Part shown: piece by piece, positions 1 to 8,024 of the stretch
Position numbering within the stretch: position 1 is the stretch's first letter
Layout: the number at the start of each line of letters is the position of its first letter
Origin: an uncultured Roseovarius sp.
GTDB lineage: Bacteria > Pseudomonadota > Alphaproteobacteria > Rhodobacterales > Rhodobacteraceae
Length of the DNA stretch: 64,000 bases
Assembly: GCA_947499555.1 (NCBI GenBank)
Contig: CANMOU010000002.1
Location: 631,001 to 695,000 of the forward strand
Reading direction: 5' to 3'
Notes under the pieces: generated by a model
What the model saw: only the letters and a program-made list of their open reading frames with translations
Database searches by the model: none
Told to the model about the DNA's origin: nothing
Position numbers and translations under genes: made by a program

Positions 1-830
1 CGCATCTTGTCGAGCAAAACGGTGGAACACTGGACGGCAAGAAGGTGGCGTTGGTTTACCACAACTCTGCCTACGGTAAGGAGCCGATCCGGACCTTGGA
101 AAAGCTTAGCGAGAAGCACGGCTATGAGCTGATGCTGTTGCCGGTGGATCACCCCGGTCAGGAGCAAAAGGCGCAATGGCTTCAGATCCGCCAGCAGCGT
201 CCGGACTACGTGCTTATGTGGGGCTGGGGCGTGATGAACCAGGTCGCCGTGCAGGAAGCTGTCAACATTCGCTTTCCGATGGAAAACTTCATCGGCATCT
301 GGTGGTCCGGCTCTGAGAACGACGTGAAAGCGGCGGGCGAGAAGGCCAATGGCTACAAGGCGCTGGCGATGCACAATCTGGGCAGCGACTATCCGCTTTA
401 TGACGATCTGCAGAAATATGTCGTCGATGCGGGCAAGGCTGCGGGTGCGGGCGATCAGCTTGGGACCGTTCTCTATAACCGGGGTCTCTATGCCGGGATG
501 CTGGCCGCGGAAGCGATCAAGACCGCGCAGGAGATGCACGGTGTGAGCGACATCACCAGCCAGCAAATGCGTGATGGGATGGAAGCTCTGGAGATCACCG
601 AAGAGAAGATGGCCTCGATCGGTCTGCCAAACTTTGGACCGGAGTTCAAAGTCAGCTGTCAGAACCACGGCGGCAATGGCTATGGTGCCGTGTCTCAATG
701 GGATGCCGCGGCTGGCGAGTTCAAACTGATCACCGAGTACTACCAGTCGGATCAGGATGTGATTCAGCCGCTGATCGCAGAAGATTCAGCTGCCTTTGCG
801 GCTGAGAACAACATCGAAGCGGGCTGCTAA
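1..830 (+). CDS. ABC transporter substrate-binding protein, branched-chain amino acid type (5' truncated)
   Basis: The reading frame is open from the first bases of the window (first full codon at 3), so the N-terminus and signal peptide lie upstream. The GTG at 45 is an internal valine codon. The visible 275 residues have the look of a type I periplasmic binding protein of the Leu/Ile/Val family (Peripla_BP_6): a VALVYHNSAYG strand at the start of the second lobe, alternating strands and helices, and a C-terminal CQNHGGNGYGAVSQW segment. It would capture a small organic solute in the periplasm and deliver it to a LivHMGF-type transporter. The LivF-like ATPase gene follows at 908 and a CoA-ligase-like gene lies 3 kb downstream, which hints at an aromatic or other organic acid rather than an amino acid. 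The ligand itself cannot be read from the sequence. Confidence 0.85.
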   Translation, partial: HLVEQNGGTLDGKKVALVYHNSAYGKEPIRTLEKLSEKHGYELMLLPVDHPGQEQKAQWLQIRQQRPDYVLMWGWGVMNQVAVQEAVNIRFPMENFIGIWWSGSENDVKAAGEKANGYKALAMHNLGSDYPLYDDLQKYVVDAGKAAGAGDQLGTVLYNRGLYAGMLAAEAIKTAQEMHGVSDITSQQMRDGMEALEITEEKMASIGLPNFGPEFKVSCQNHGGNGYGAVSQWDAAAGEFKLITEYYQSDQDVIQPLIAEDSAAFAAENNIEAGC

Positions 831-840
831 GCCTTTTCTC

Positions 841-898
841 TCCGGCCGCGGCGTTCGTGGCGGCCGGAGGGTTTTGAGTATTTTCGGAACAGTGAAAG
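841..898 (+). repeat. Intercistronic hairpin followed by GAGTATTT...GAAAG tail
   Basis: A perfect 9-bp inverted repeat (TCCGGCCGC at 841-849, GCGGCCGGA at 860-868) starts 10 bases after the binding-protein stop. It is followed by GGGTTTT and a tail GAGTATTTTCGGAAC...GAAAG (876-898). The hairpin probably acts as a partial terminator or RNA-stabilising structure, so that the binding protein is made in excess over the ATPase. A similarly built module is present at 21804-21842, which suggests a dispersed intergenic element. Confidence 0.6.
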
Positions 899-907
899 CC
901 TGAGACC

Positions 908-1732
908 ATGCTGGACGCCGCCAAGACGCAAGAGACGCTTTTGGAAGTCAACAATATCGAGGTGATCTACAACCACGTGATCCTTGTGTTGAAAGGCGTC
1001 AGCCTGAATGTGCCCAAGGGCGGGATCACCGCCCTGCTTGGGGGCAATGGCGCAGGCAAGACAACAACGCTCAAAGCAATCTCGAACCTGCTGAAATCCG
1101 AACGCGGTGAGGTGACCAAAGGGACGATCAATTATCGCGGTCAACGCGTGCAGGATTTGTTGCCCTCTGATCTGGTGAAGATGGGTGTGATCCAGGTAAT
1201 GGAAGGTCGCCACTGTTTTGAGCACCTGACGGTCGAGGAAAATCTGCTGACCGGGGCCTATACACGCGGGTCGAGCCGGGGTGAGATCGATGCTGATCTC
1301 GAGAAGGTCTATTCCTATTTCCCGCGCCTGAAAGAGCGGCGCAAAAGCCAGGCGGGCTATACCTCGGGCGGGGAGCAACAGATGTGTGCGATTGGACGTG
1401 CCCTGATGTCGCGGCCCGAGACGATCCTATTGGATGAGCCCAGCATGGGGCTTGCCCCGCAGCTGGTGGAAGAAATTTTCAACATAGTGAATTCGCTCAA
1501 TGAGAACGAGGGCGCGACGTTCCTTCTGGCCGAACAGAACACCAACGTGGCGCTGCGCTTTGCGCAATATGGCTACATTCTGGAGAGTGGCCGCGTGGTG
1601 ATGGATGGTCCGGCCAAGGAACTGCGGGAGAACCCGGATGTGAAGGAGTTCTACCTTGGCATGTCGGATGAAGGGCGCAAATCCTTCCGCGATGTGCGCA
1701 GCTATCGGCGGCGTAAGAGGTGGCTGAGCTGA
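908..1732 (+). CDS. ABC transporter ATP-binding protein, LivF family
   Basis: This 274-residue protein is a complete ABC ATPase. It has a Walker A GGNGAGKTT (45-53), the LivF-style Q-loop segment IQVMEGRHCF (95-104), a signature SGGEQQ (153-158) and a Walker B ILLDEP (173-178). It would power import of the solute bound by the upstream protein, paired with a LivG-type ATPase and two permeases outside the window. The C-terminal extension ends in a basic RSYRRRKRW segment, longer than classical LivF (about 235 residues). The start ATG at 908 has only a weak ribosome-binding site, and the next gene overlaps its stop as TGATG, indicating one operon. Confidence 0.9.
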   Translation: MLDAAKTQETLLEVNNIEVIYNHVILVLKGVSLNVPKGGITALLGGNGAGKTTTLKAISNLLKSERGEVTKGTINYRGQRVQDLLPSDLVKMGVIQVMEGRHCFEHLTVEENLLTGAYTRGSSRGEIDADLEKVYSYFPRLKERRKSQAGYTSGGEQQMCAIGRALMSRPETILLDEPSMGLAPQLVEEIFNIVNSLNENEGATFLLAEQNTNVALRFAQYGYILESGRVVMDGPAKELRENPDVKEFYLGMSDEGRKSFRDVRSYRRRKRWLS

Positions 1733-2034
1733 TGTCAGAGGCGCGCGTTGCCTGCAGAACACCAGCTGATGGACGGGATGGGGTGACGAACATTCCCGAG
1801 TGGAAATTCGATGCAATACGCAGTGCCGTTCTGGAAGTGCTGCATGACGGCAACATTGCTTTCAAGGATCTAAAAACAGCTGTTGGCTCTCGTATGAGCG
1901 ACGACGATCTCAAGCGGCTTGGATCGCTTGGGTGGCATGTGACCACTGTTAAGCTCGAACTTGAAGTGCGAGGTGAAGTTGAGCGCATACCTGGCCAGGT
2001 ACCGCAGTTTATCCGTTTGGGTGAAGTTGCGTGA
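1732..2034 (+). CDS. DUF6958 family small protein
   Basis: A 100-residue protein if started at the ATG that overlaps the stop of the ATPase gene (TGATG, 1730-1734). An in-frame GTG at 1720 would add four residues. The body (PEWKFDAIRSAVLEVL, LGWHVTTVKLELEVRGE, a terminal IPGQVPQFIRLGEV) resembles the DUF6958 family of small proteins of unknown function. It has no signal peptide or membrane segment and is probably cytoplasmic. The overlap implies translational coupling with the transporter, but its role is unknown. It ends two bases before the convergent stop of the next gene. Confidence 0.65.
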   Translation: MSEARVACRTPADGRDGVTNIPEWKFDAIRSAVLEVLHDGNIAFKDLKTAVGSRMSDDDLKRLGSLGWHVTTVKLELEVRGEVERIPGQVPQFIRLGEVA

Positions 2035-2036
2035 TG

Positions 2037-2885
2037 TCAGCCGCCTGTCAACTCCGCCCGCATCTCTTCGATGAGCTCCAGCGCCTCTTCGCGGGTGTTG
2101 CGGATGTTGGGGCGAAAGCCCGCAGTCTCCGCGCGCATCCGGATGTCTTCTTCGGTTTCCGACCCCGCGGCGTAACGCACCGAGCCAAGCGATCCGGCCT
2201 TGTTCAATCGCTTGCCGCGCATCGCGTATTGCACCCAGGCGGCAGGCAGAATCTGGCAGCCGTTGAGGTTCACAAGGAAAAACCACCGCTTGTCGCTCTC
2301 TATGATGCGCTCTTCGATGTAGTCGTAAAAGTCATCCACATCGCGGCTGTGGTGAAACGTGAAATGCGAAAAGTCCACGTCCATGATCGTGGCCTCTTCG
2401 TCAAAGGAAATCCGGCGAACAAAATCGGCCAGAACGTAGTTCGGGTCGTGCACGATTTTTTCGCGACGTTTGCTGAGCAGTTCGGCGAGACGTGCAAGGG
2501 CCGCGTCGCGGTCGCTGAAAAGATTGGGATCAAAGGCTTCGGTATTGGCGGCACGAATGATCTGTTGCCGCGTCTCATCAGAGGCGTCAAAACGCACCGA
2601 CCCCATGGAGTGCGCGAAGTTCAGCGCACGACCGCGACGGGAATAGGCCGTCCATGCGGCAGGGTCGATACGGGTGTTGTTGAGGTTCACCATAAAGAAC
2701 CACAGCTCTTCGCCGGTATCGGCAATGCGTGTCTCAAGCCGGTCGTAGAAGGCGTTCACAACCGCGCTGCTGTCAAAATGAAAGTTGGAGAAATCCGCTT
2801 CCATCACCTGAATATCGTCGTGAAAGAGGATCCGGCGATTCATGTCCTGGGTGTCAATGCGGGTGGCCGTATCAGTGTCCGTCAT
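2037..2885 (-). CDS. Unknown protein made of two tandem about 120-residue repeats
   Basis: The ATG at 2885 gives 282 residues; an upstream in-frame start at 2921 is possible but adds a basic, poorly conserved-looking tail. The protein is an internal duplication. Residues about 17-139 and 157-279 align along their whole length with an offset of 139: RRILF/RRISF, ADFSNFHF/VDFSHFTF, LWFFMVNLN/RWFFLVNLN, PAAWTAYSRRG/PAAWVQYAMRG and SMGSVRFD/SLGSVRYA. The WFF(M/L)VNLN strand after an amphipathic helix recalls SpoIIAA/STAS-like folds, but I cannot assign a family. No signal peptide or membrane segment is visible. It is convergent with the transporter operon and divergent from the CoA-ligase-like gene, with which it shares a promoter region of about 130 bases. 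Confidence 0.7.
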   Translation of the reverse strand: MTDTDTATRIDTQDMNRRILFHDDIQVMEADFSNFHFDSSAVVNAFYDRLETRIADTGEELWFFMVNLNNTRIDPAAWTAYSRRGRALNFAHSMGSVRFDASDETRQQIIRAANTEAFDPNLFSDRDAALARLAELLSKRREKIVHDPNYVLADFVRRISFDEEATIMDVDFSHFTFHHSRDVDDFYDYIEERIIESDKRWFFLVNLNGCQILPAAWVQYAMRGKRLNKAGSLGSVRYAAGSETEEDIRMRAETAGFRPNIRNTREEALELIEEMRAELTGG

Positions 2886-3012
2886 GAGTCTTTCGCTTTC
2901 GCAATGTCTGGTCAGTCTCAAATGTATACAAATGTATGCAGTGAATGCCTGAGCCAGAGAAGATTATCAATCGGGCAAGCTGTCGCGGGTTCAGCGAGCA
3001 AAGGTTTTGAAT

Positions 3013-4233
3013 ATGTCTGAGTATTTCGACGAATTGGAAATCCGTAAACCCGAGGCGCGCGCATCGGCCATTGCCCGCGCATTGCCGGAGCAAATCCAAC
3101 GAGCACAAGGGCTTGCCGGATATGGCGAGACATTAGGTGAGTTTGAGGCTGCGTCGATTACCTCTGTTGACGCATTGGCGCAGCTTCCGGTTCTGCGAAA
3201 GTCTCAACTGATGGAGGCGCAATCCGCGCTTCGACCTTTCGGTGGCTTGACGGCACATGCGCCTTCGGACTTCGCGCATATCTTCCAAAGTCCAGGTCCG
3301 ATTTATGAACCGGGCGGGACCAGCCTTGACTGGTGGCGCATGGGGCGGTTTTTGCACGCCTGCGGGATCGGGCGGGGCGATATCGTGCAGAACTGCTTTG
3401 GATACCACCTGACACCTGCCGGCATGATCTTTGAGAATGGCGCGCGCGCCGTAGGTGCGGCGGTTCTTCCGGCCGGGACAGGGCAAACCGAACTTCAGGC
3501 GCAGGCGGCGCATGATGTGGGTGTGACGGCCTATTCCGGGACGCCCGATTACCTCAAGGTGATTCTTGATAAAGCGGATGAGATGGGGCTGACCCTTGGG
3601 ATCACCAAGGCGGCGGTTGGCGGCGGTGCCCTGTTTCCGTCTCTCAGGCAGGAATATGCGGATCGCGGGATTGCCTGTCTGCAGTGCTATGCCACGGCCG
3701 ATCTGGGCAACATCGCCTATGAGAGTCCGGCGCAGGAGGGCCTGATCGTCGATGAGGGGGTGATCGTCGAGATCGTGACACCGGGGACAGGTGATCCGGT
3801 TTCGCCCGGTGACGTGGGTGAGGTAGTGGTGACCACCCTGAACCCGGACTATCCGCTTGTCCGGTTTGCCACCGGAGATCTGAGCGCTGTGATGGTGGGC
3901 GAAAGCCCATGTGGCCGGACCAACCTGCGGATCAAGGGCTGGATGGGCCGGGCTGATCAGACGACGAAGATCAAGGGCATGTTCGTCCGGCCCGAACAGG
4001 TGGCGGCTCTGGTTTCACGCCATGATGCGATTTCGCGGGCGCGAGTGATTGCCAGCCGAGAGGGCGAGACCGATGTCATGACGGTCAGGATCGAGGCGGA
4101 CGGCGCGCCGCCGGATGAATTCGCGGCCTCGGTTGTTGATACGCTGAAGCTTAAAGGACGTATCGAGGTTGTGGCGCGTGGAAGCCTTCCCAATGATGGC
4201 AAGGTGATCGAAGATCTGCGGAACTATGATTAA
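3013..4233 (+). CDS. Phenylacetate-CoA ligase family protein (PaaK-like) with atypical P-loop
   Basis: The ATG at 3013 follows an AAAGG ribosome-binding site; a TTG two codons upstream is in frame. The 406 residues follow the PaaK-type adenylate-forming fold: PVLRKSQLM near 59, a CYATADLGNIAYE segment in place of the usual YGxTE motif, RFATGDLS (the RxxTGDL region), and the C-terminal hinge GRADQTTKIKGMFVRP. PaaK activates aryl acids to CoA thioesters with ATP. The oddity is at residues 91-102, where the glycine/serine-rich nucleotide loop (SSGTTGKPT in relatives) is replaced by FQSPGPIYEPGG. The enzyme may use an altered phosphate loop or be inactive. Its place after an organic-acid ABC transporter fits ligand activation. 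Confidence 0.75.
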   Translation: MSEYFDELEIRKPEARASAIARALPEQIQRAQGLAGYGETLGEFEAASITSVDALAQLPVLRKSQLMEAQSALRPFGGLTAHAPSDFAHIFQSPGPIYEPGGTSLDWWRMGRFLHACGIGRGDIVQNCFGYHLTPAGMIFENGARAVGAAVLPAGTGQTELQAQAAHDVGVTAYSGTPDYLKVILDKADEMGLTLGITKAAVGGGALFPSLRQEYADRGIACLQCYATADLGNIAYESPAQEGLIVDEGVIVEIVTPGTGDPVSPGDVGEVVVTTLNPDYPLVRFATGDLSAVMVGESPCGRTNLRIKGWMGRADQTTKIKGMFVRPEQVAALVSRHDAISRARVIASREGETDVMTVRIEADGAPPDEFAASVVDTLKLKGRIEVVARGSLPNDGKVIEDLRNYD

Positions 4234-4759
4234 ACGCCCCATGTTACGTTTTGGGTTTGGATCAGCGCTGATGTGTTTCGCGGCGGCTGCCGGCGCGCAG
4301 GATCAGCGTGAATTGAACTATGTCAGGTCGATTTTTGATACGGTGCAGGCGCGCTCAATCTCCGAGAACAGAGAGTATTGCGGTTACTTTGGCTATACGG
4401 CGGATGGTCGCCTGGCATCGACGCCTGCATATCCAGGTAAGTTTGACGAATGCACACCGGAATGGCCCGAAGATCTTGATGTGATCGCCTCATGGCATAC
4501 GCACGGGGCTTATGATGAACAGACGTGGTCCGAAGTTCCCTCGGTCATGGACATCGAGGCAGACGAAGATGAGGGAATTGATGGGTATGTCGCCACTCCA
4601 GGCGGGCGACTTTGGTATGTCGATACAACCGACATGGTCGTCTTCCAGATATGTTCCTATGGCTGCCTTGGTACAGATTCAGGATTCACCAAAGGCGCCG
4701 AGGGCGACATTGCGCGATCCTATACGTATCAAGAGCTGATCCGGCGCGAGGCAGAGTGA
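4226..4759 (+). CDS. Secreted JAMM/MPN-like protein (DUF4329-like)
   Basis: The ATG at 4226 lies inside the end of the preceding gene (8-base overlap), so the two are probably coupled. A second in-frame ATG is at 4241. The 177-residue product starts with a signal peptide (basic start, hydrophobic 10-23, AGA-Q junction near 24). The centre has a metalloprotease-like set of residues: Glu50, HTH at 91-93 (ASWHTHG), then Ser106 and Asp109 (PSVMD), resembling E...HxH...SxxD of JAMM/MPN domains, although the spacer before the serine is longer than the usual seven. Four cysteines could form disulfides. This suggests an exported zinc hydrolase, possibly a peptidase or deubiquitinase-like isopeptidase. 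The substrate is unknown. Confidence 0.65.
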   Translation: MIKRPMLRFGFGSALMCFAAAAGAQDQRELNYVRSIFDTVQARSISENREYCGYFGYTADGRLASTPAYPGKFDECTPEWPEDLDVIASWHTHGAYDEQTWSEVPSVMDIEADEDEGIDGYVATPGGRLWYVDTTDMVVFQICSYGCLGTDSGFTKGAEGDIARSYTYQELIRREAE

Positions 4760-4765
4760 TGTCGG

Positions 4766-5206
4766 TCACCGGTTGTATTTGATGAAAGGCGTCAACGTCG
4801 CGATACGATCATAAAGTTTACGCGCTTCGGTGTTGAAGTCTTGCGTTAGCCAATAGACAGAGGGGCATCCGCTTGTGTCGGCGGCCTCATACACCGCTTC
4901 GATTAGCTTGCGGCCTATGCCCTTGCCGCGTTCTTCGGGATCTGCGTAAAGATCTTGCAGGTAACACACGTTTTCTATGCGCCAGTTGTGGGGATGGAAG
5001 ATGTAGTGAACCAATCCAACGGGCCTTCCTTCGGTTACCGCCAAAAAGCCTTGCTGCGCCGGGTGATCATCTGACAACAGGCGCGAAAAAGTCGTATCAT
5101 AGACCTCTTCGGAGACACGCGACTCGTAGAACTCCAGATAGGCTGTCCAAAGACGCCGCCATTCGGATTTGTCCGCTTCCACGATAGGTCGGATGACAGT
5201 GCTCAT
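4766..5206 (-). CDS. GNAT family N-acetyltransferase
   Basis: The ATG at 5206 has a good GGAGG ribosome-binding site and gives 146 residues; a longer frame reaching 5332 has no comparable site. It is a single GNAT domain, with the acetyl-CoA pyrophosphate-binding motif A at 85-98 (DLYADPEERGKGIG) and a C-terminal segment (YWLTQDFNTEARKLYDR) typical of the family. It would transfer an acetyl group to a small amine or protein amine in the cytoplasm. The acceptor cannot be inferred. It is a single gene, convergent with the JAMM-like gene. Confidence 0.85.
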   Translation of the reverse strand: MSTVIRPIVEADKSEWRRLWTAYLEFYESRVSEEVYDTTFSRLLSDDHPAQQGFLAVTEGRPVGLVHYIFHPHNWRIENVCYLQDLYADPEERGKGIGRKLIEAVYEAADTSGCPSVYWLTQDFNTEARKLYDRIATLTPFIKYNR

Positions 5207-5353
5207 CTTTTGAACCTCCATAAAGACCTTGATTGGCGATAAAATGTCTCCAAAATGATCATTTTTCCAGCGCCAATCCGCCGAGACAGTTGCATCGCCG
5301 CAAAGCTCACGCCATGTCTGAGACAAGGACATTGTCCTTTGAGGAGAGCAAAA

Positions 5354-5869
5354 ATGAAACAGCCAATTGTATCCGCTTTCGTCGTGACGTTGTTGTTGGC
5401 CGCGACCGCCCCTGCGAATGCCCAGGAGACATCAACTGCATCGCCGGAGGGCGAAAATGTCCAGGGTCAGGATTCTCAGGAAGAAAGTGCCGATGGCCAG
5501 ACCCTGTCCGACGTCGTACCGGCGGAGGGTTTTTCCAACGACACAATTGACGACGAGAAAATCGACTCGTTTATTCAGGCCGTTTCGATGATCGGCCAGG
5601 TCAGCGCGCATTACAATAAACTGGTTGAAGAAGCCGAGAATGATGATCGTCGGGCATTCTTGGTTGAAACGGCCAACAAGGACATTGTGAAAGCCATCAA
5701 TGCTGCGCCGAACATCACACCGTCCGAGTTTGTCGCCATTGACCAAGCGTCACAGAATGACAAAGAACTGAGCGATCGAATTCTTGGGCGCATGGCAGAG
5801 ATTCGAGCCGAAAATCGCCCGAAGGAAAGGCTCCGCTTCTCAGAACCGGCAGCCGAGCCTGCGGAGTAG
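5354..5869 (+). CDS. DUF4168 domain periplasmic protein
   Basis: The ATG at 5354 follows GAGGAG and directly begins a signal peptide (MKQPIVSAFV, hydrophobic to about 20, ANA-Q cleavage near 23), so the longer upstream frame is rejected. The mature part begins with an acidic, low-complexity linker (about 24-60), followed by a helical DUF4168-type domain (DEKIDSFIQAVSMI to RILGRMAEIRAE). The family is secreted and of unknown function. Length (171 residues) is normal. It is convergent with ecm, ending six bases before that gene's stop. Confidence 0.75.
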   Translation: MKQPIVSAFVVTLLLAATAPANAQETSTASPEGENVQGQDSQEESADGQTLSDVVPAEGFSNDTIDDEKIDSFIQAVSMIGQVSAHYNKLVEEAENDDRRAFLVETANKDIVKAINAAPNITPSEFVAIDQASQNDKELSDRILGRMAEIRAENRPKERLRFSEPAAEPAE

Positions 5870-5875
5870 TTTCGA

Positions 5876-7843
5876 TTACTCCGCTGCTACGGCCTTGGGG
5901 TCAGCCAGCGCAACGATGTCCATCATGATCGTGTTCAGCTCGAAGTCCTTGGGCGTATAGACGCGGGCGACGCCCATTTCCAAGAGGCGTTTGGCGTCGT
6001 CGTCCGGAATGATGCCACCGACAATCAGAGGAACATCCCCCAGCCCGGCCTTGCGCATACGGTCAAGCAGGTCTTCGACCAATGGCATATGTGAGCCCGA
6101 CAATATGGATAGGCCAATCACATGCGCCTGATCTTCAATCGCGGCGGCGACGATCTCTTCCGGTGTCAGGCGAATGCCTTCGTAAGAGATGTCCATGCCA
6201 CAGTCCCTTGCCCTGAAAGCGATTTGTTCAGCACCATTGGAGTGCCCATCGAGACCCGGTTTGCCCATCAGGAATTTCAAGCGCCGACCGAGGCGGTCGC
6301 TCACTGCGTTCACTGCATCGCGGATATCGTCCAAGCCTTCGGTCTTGTTCGATGGGCTTCCCGAGACGCCGGTCGGCCCACGATATTGACCGTGGGTCTG
6401 GCGCATCTGTTCGGCCCATTCGCCGGTGGTGACACCGGCTTTGGCCGCTTTAATCGATGCGGGCATCACGTTGATGCCTTTTTGCGCCGCTTCCTTTAGA
6501 TCAGCCAGCGCCTCTTGGACCGCCTCAGAGTCGCGCTCGGACCGCCAAGTGTTGAGGCGCGATATCTGCTCTGCCTCGACTGCCGGGTCGACAACCATGA
6601 TGCCGCCATCCTCTGTCTGAAGCGGGCTTGGTTCTGTCGTTGTCCACTGGTTGACGCCAACGACGGTCGTTTCACCCGCCTCGATACGGCCAAGGCGATC
6701 TGCGTTGCTGTCGACGAGGCGCGATTTCATGTACTCAATTGCCCCGATGGCCCCGCCCATGCTGCTGAGCGTCTCCAACTCGTGGCGCGCGCCTTCCTTG
6801 AGTTCTTCGACCTTGCGGTCAACGGCCGGATTGCCATCGAAGAGGTCGTCAAATTCCAAAAGGTCCGTCTCATAGGCCAGGATCTGCTGCATGCGCATTG
6901 ACCATTGCTGATCCCAGGGACGCGGCAGGCCCAGCGCTTCGTTCCAGGCGGGCAGCTGCACGGCGCGGGCACGGGCTTTCTTGGACAAAGTGACCGCCAA
7001 CATCTCAATCAGGATCCGGTAGACATTGTTCTCGGGCTGCTGTTCGGTCAGGCCCAGAGAGTTCACCTGCACGCCGTAACGGAAGCGGCGGAACTTCGGG
7101 TTGTCGACGCCGTAGCGGTTTTCCAGAATTTCGTCCCAAAGGTCGACAAAGGCGCGCATCTTGCACATTTCGGTAACAAAACGAATGCCAGCGTTCACGA
7201 AAAACGAAATGCGGCCCGCCAGTGCGGGAAAATCTTCTTCTGGAACGCGTGGCTTTAGCTCATCAAGAACGGCCTGTGCTGTTGCCAGCGCGAAGGCAAG
7301 TTCCTGTTCCGGCGTCGCTCCTGCCTCTTGCAGGTGGTAGGAACACACATTCATTGGGTTCCATTTCGGGATGTTGGTGTAACAGTATTCGGCCACGTCC
7401 CCGATCATCTTCAGGCTGGGTTTCGGAGGGCAGATATACGTGCCGCGGCTGAGATACTCTTTGATAAGGTCGTTCTGAACCGTGCCCTGAAGCTTGGAGA
7501 CATCGGCGCCCTGTTCCTCTGCGACCGCCACGTAGAGCGCCAGAAGCCAAGGGGCGGTGGCGTTGATCGTCATCGAGGTGTTCATCTGTTCCAGCGGGAT
7601 CTGGTCAAACAAAGTGCGCATGTCACCCAGATGGCAGATTGGAACACCCACCTTCCCAACCTCGCCCCGTGCCAGGACATGATCACTGTCATAGCCGGTC
7701 TGAGTTGGCAGATCGAAGGCTACTGAGAGCCCCGTTTGCCCCTTGGCCAGATTGCCGCGGTAGAGCGCGTTCGAGGCCTTGGCGGTCGAATGACCCGCAT
7801 ATGTCCGGATGAGCCAGGGGCGGTCTTTCTGCGTCTGCGACAT
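5876..7843 (-). CDS. ecm: Ethylmalonyl-CoA mutase (coenzyme B12-dependent)
   Basis: The 655-residue frame starts at the ATG at 7843; an in-frame TTG at 7870 is less likely. It has the large CoA-binding barrel of the methylmalonyl-CoA mutase family (YAGHSTAKASNALYRGN, SVAFDLPTQTGYDSD, MTINATAPWLLALY) fused to a C-terminal cobalamin domain from about 520. The base-off signature DxHxxG is at 532-537 (DGHSNG), with GLSILSGSH about 40 residues on. The single-chain layout and close similarity to MeaA identify it as the mutase that turns (2R)-ethylmalonyl-CoA into methylsuccinyl-CoA in the ethylmalonyl-CoA pathway of acetate assimilation. The partner ccr lies 1.7 kb away on the other strand. A palindromic TTGCGCAA site sits 18-39 bases before the start. 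Confidence 0.93.
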   Translation of the reverse strand: MSQTQKDRPWLIRTYAGHSTAKASNALYRGNLAKGQTGLSVAFDLPTQTGYDSDHVLARGEVGKVGVPICHLGDMRTLFDQIPLEQMNTSMTINATAPWLLALYVAVAEEQGADVSKLQGTVQNDLIKEYLSRGTYICPPKPSLKMIGDVAEYCYTNIPKWNPMNVCSYHLQEAGATPEQELAFALATAQAVLDELKPRVPEEDFPALAGRISFFVNAGIRFVTEMCKMRAFVDLWDEILENRYGVDNPKFRRFRYGVQVNSLGLTEQQPENNVYRILIEMLAVTLSKKARARAVQLPAWNEALGLPRPWDQQWSMRMQQILAYETDLLEFDDLFDGNPAVDRKVEELKEGARHELETLSSMGGAIGAIEYMKSRLVDSNADRLGRIEAGETTVVGVNQWTTTEPSPLQTEDGGIMVVDPAVEAEQISRLNTWRSERDSEAVQEALADLKEAAQKGINVMPASIKAAKAGVTTGEWAEQMRQTHGQYRGPTGVSGSPSNKTEGLDDIRDAVNAVSDRLGRRLKFLMGKPGLDGHSNGAEQIAFRARDCGMDISYEGIRLTPEEIVAAAIEDQAHVIGLSILSGSHMPLVEDLLDRMRKAGLGDVPLIVGGIIPDDDAKRLLEMGVARVYTPKDFELNTIMMDIVALADPKAVAAE

Positions 7844-7860
7844 GGCGGCCTCGTGAATCA

Positions 7861-7882
7861 ATTTGCGCAATTTTCTTACAAC
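7861..7882 (-). promoter_or_regulatory. Candidate operator in front of ecm (TTGCGCAA palindrome)
   Basis: The sequence ATTTGCGCAATTTTCTTACA contains the self-complementary core TTGCGCAA and lies just upstream of the ecm start. It resembles the site upstream of ccr at 9500-9521 (TTGCGGCAATTTCTTGTAA). Regulators of the RamB/PccR (ScfR) family, which control acyl-CoA pathways, recognise TTTGCAAA-like words. Assignment to such a regulator is inference. Confidence 0.4.
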
Positions 7883-7922
7883 AACAGGAACCTATTCGGA
7901 ATTATATGACGCTGTCAATTCG

Positions 7923-7942
7923 CTGCGTTGCGGCATTTCTGT
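7923..7942 (+). promoter_or_regulatory. Candidate operator in the ecm/acyltransferase intergenic region
   Basis: CTGCGTTGCGGCATTTCTGT here is nearly the same as CTGCGTTGCGGCAATTTCTT at 9500-9519 before ccr: 13 identical bases, then a one-base indel, then TTTCT. It lies between the divergent ecm and acyltransferase genes and could serve either. Confidence 0.45.
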
Positions 7943-8024
7943 CAAATGAGATGTCGAAGACGCATTTCCGATCTGCAACGGTTTTGCATTGAGTGCGCAG
8001 GCAGAGGCTGCCAATGTCACCGTG

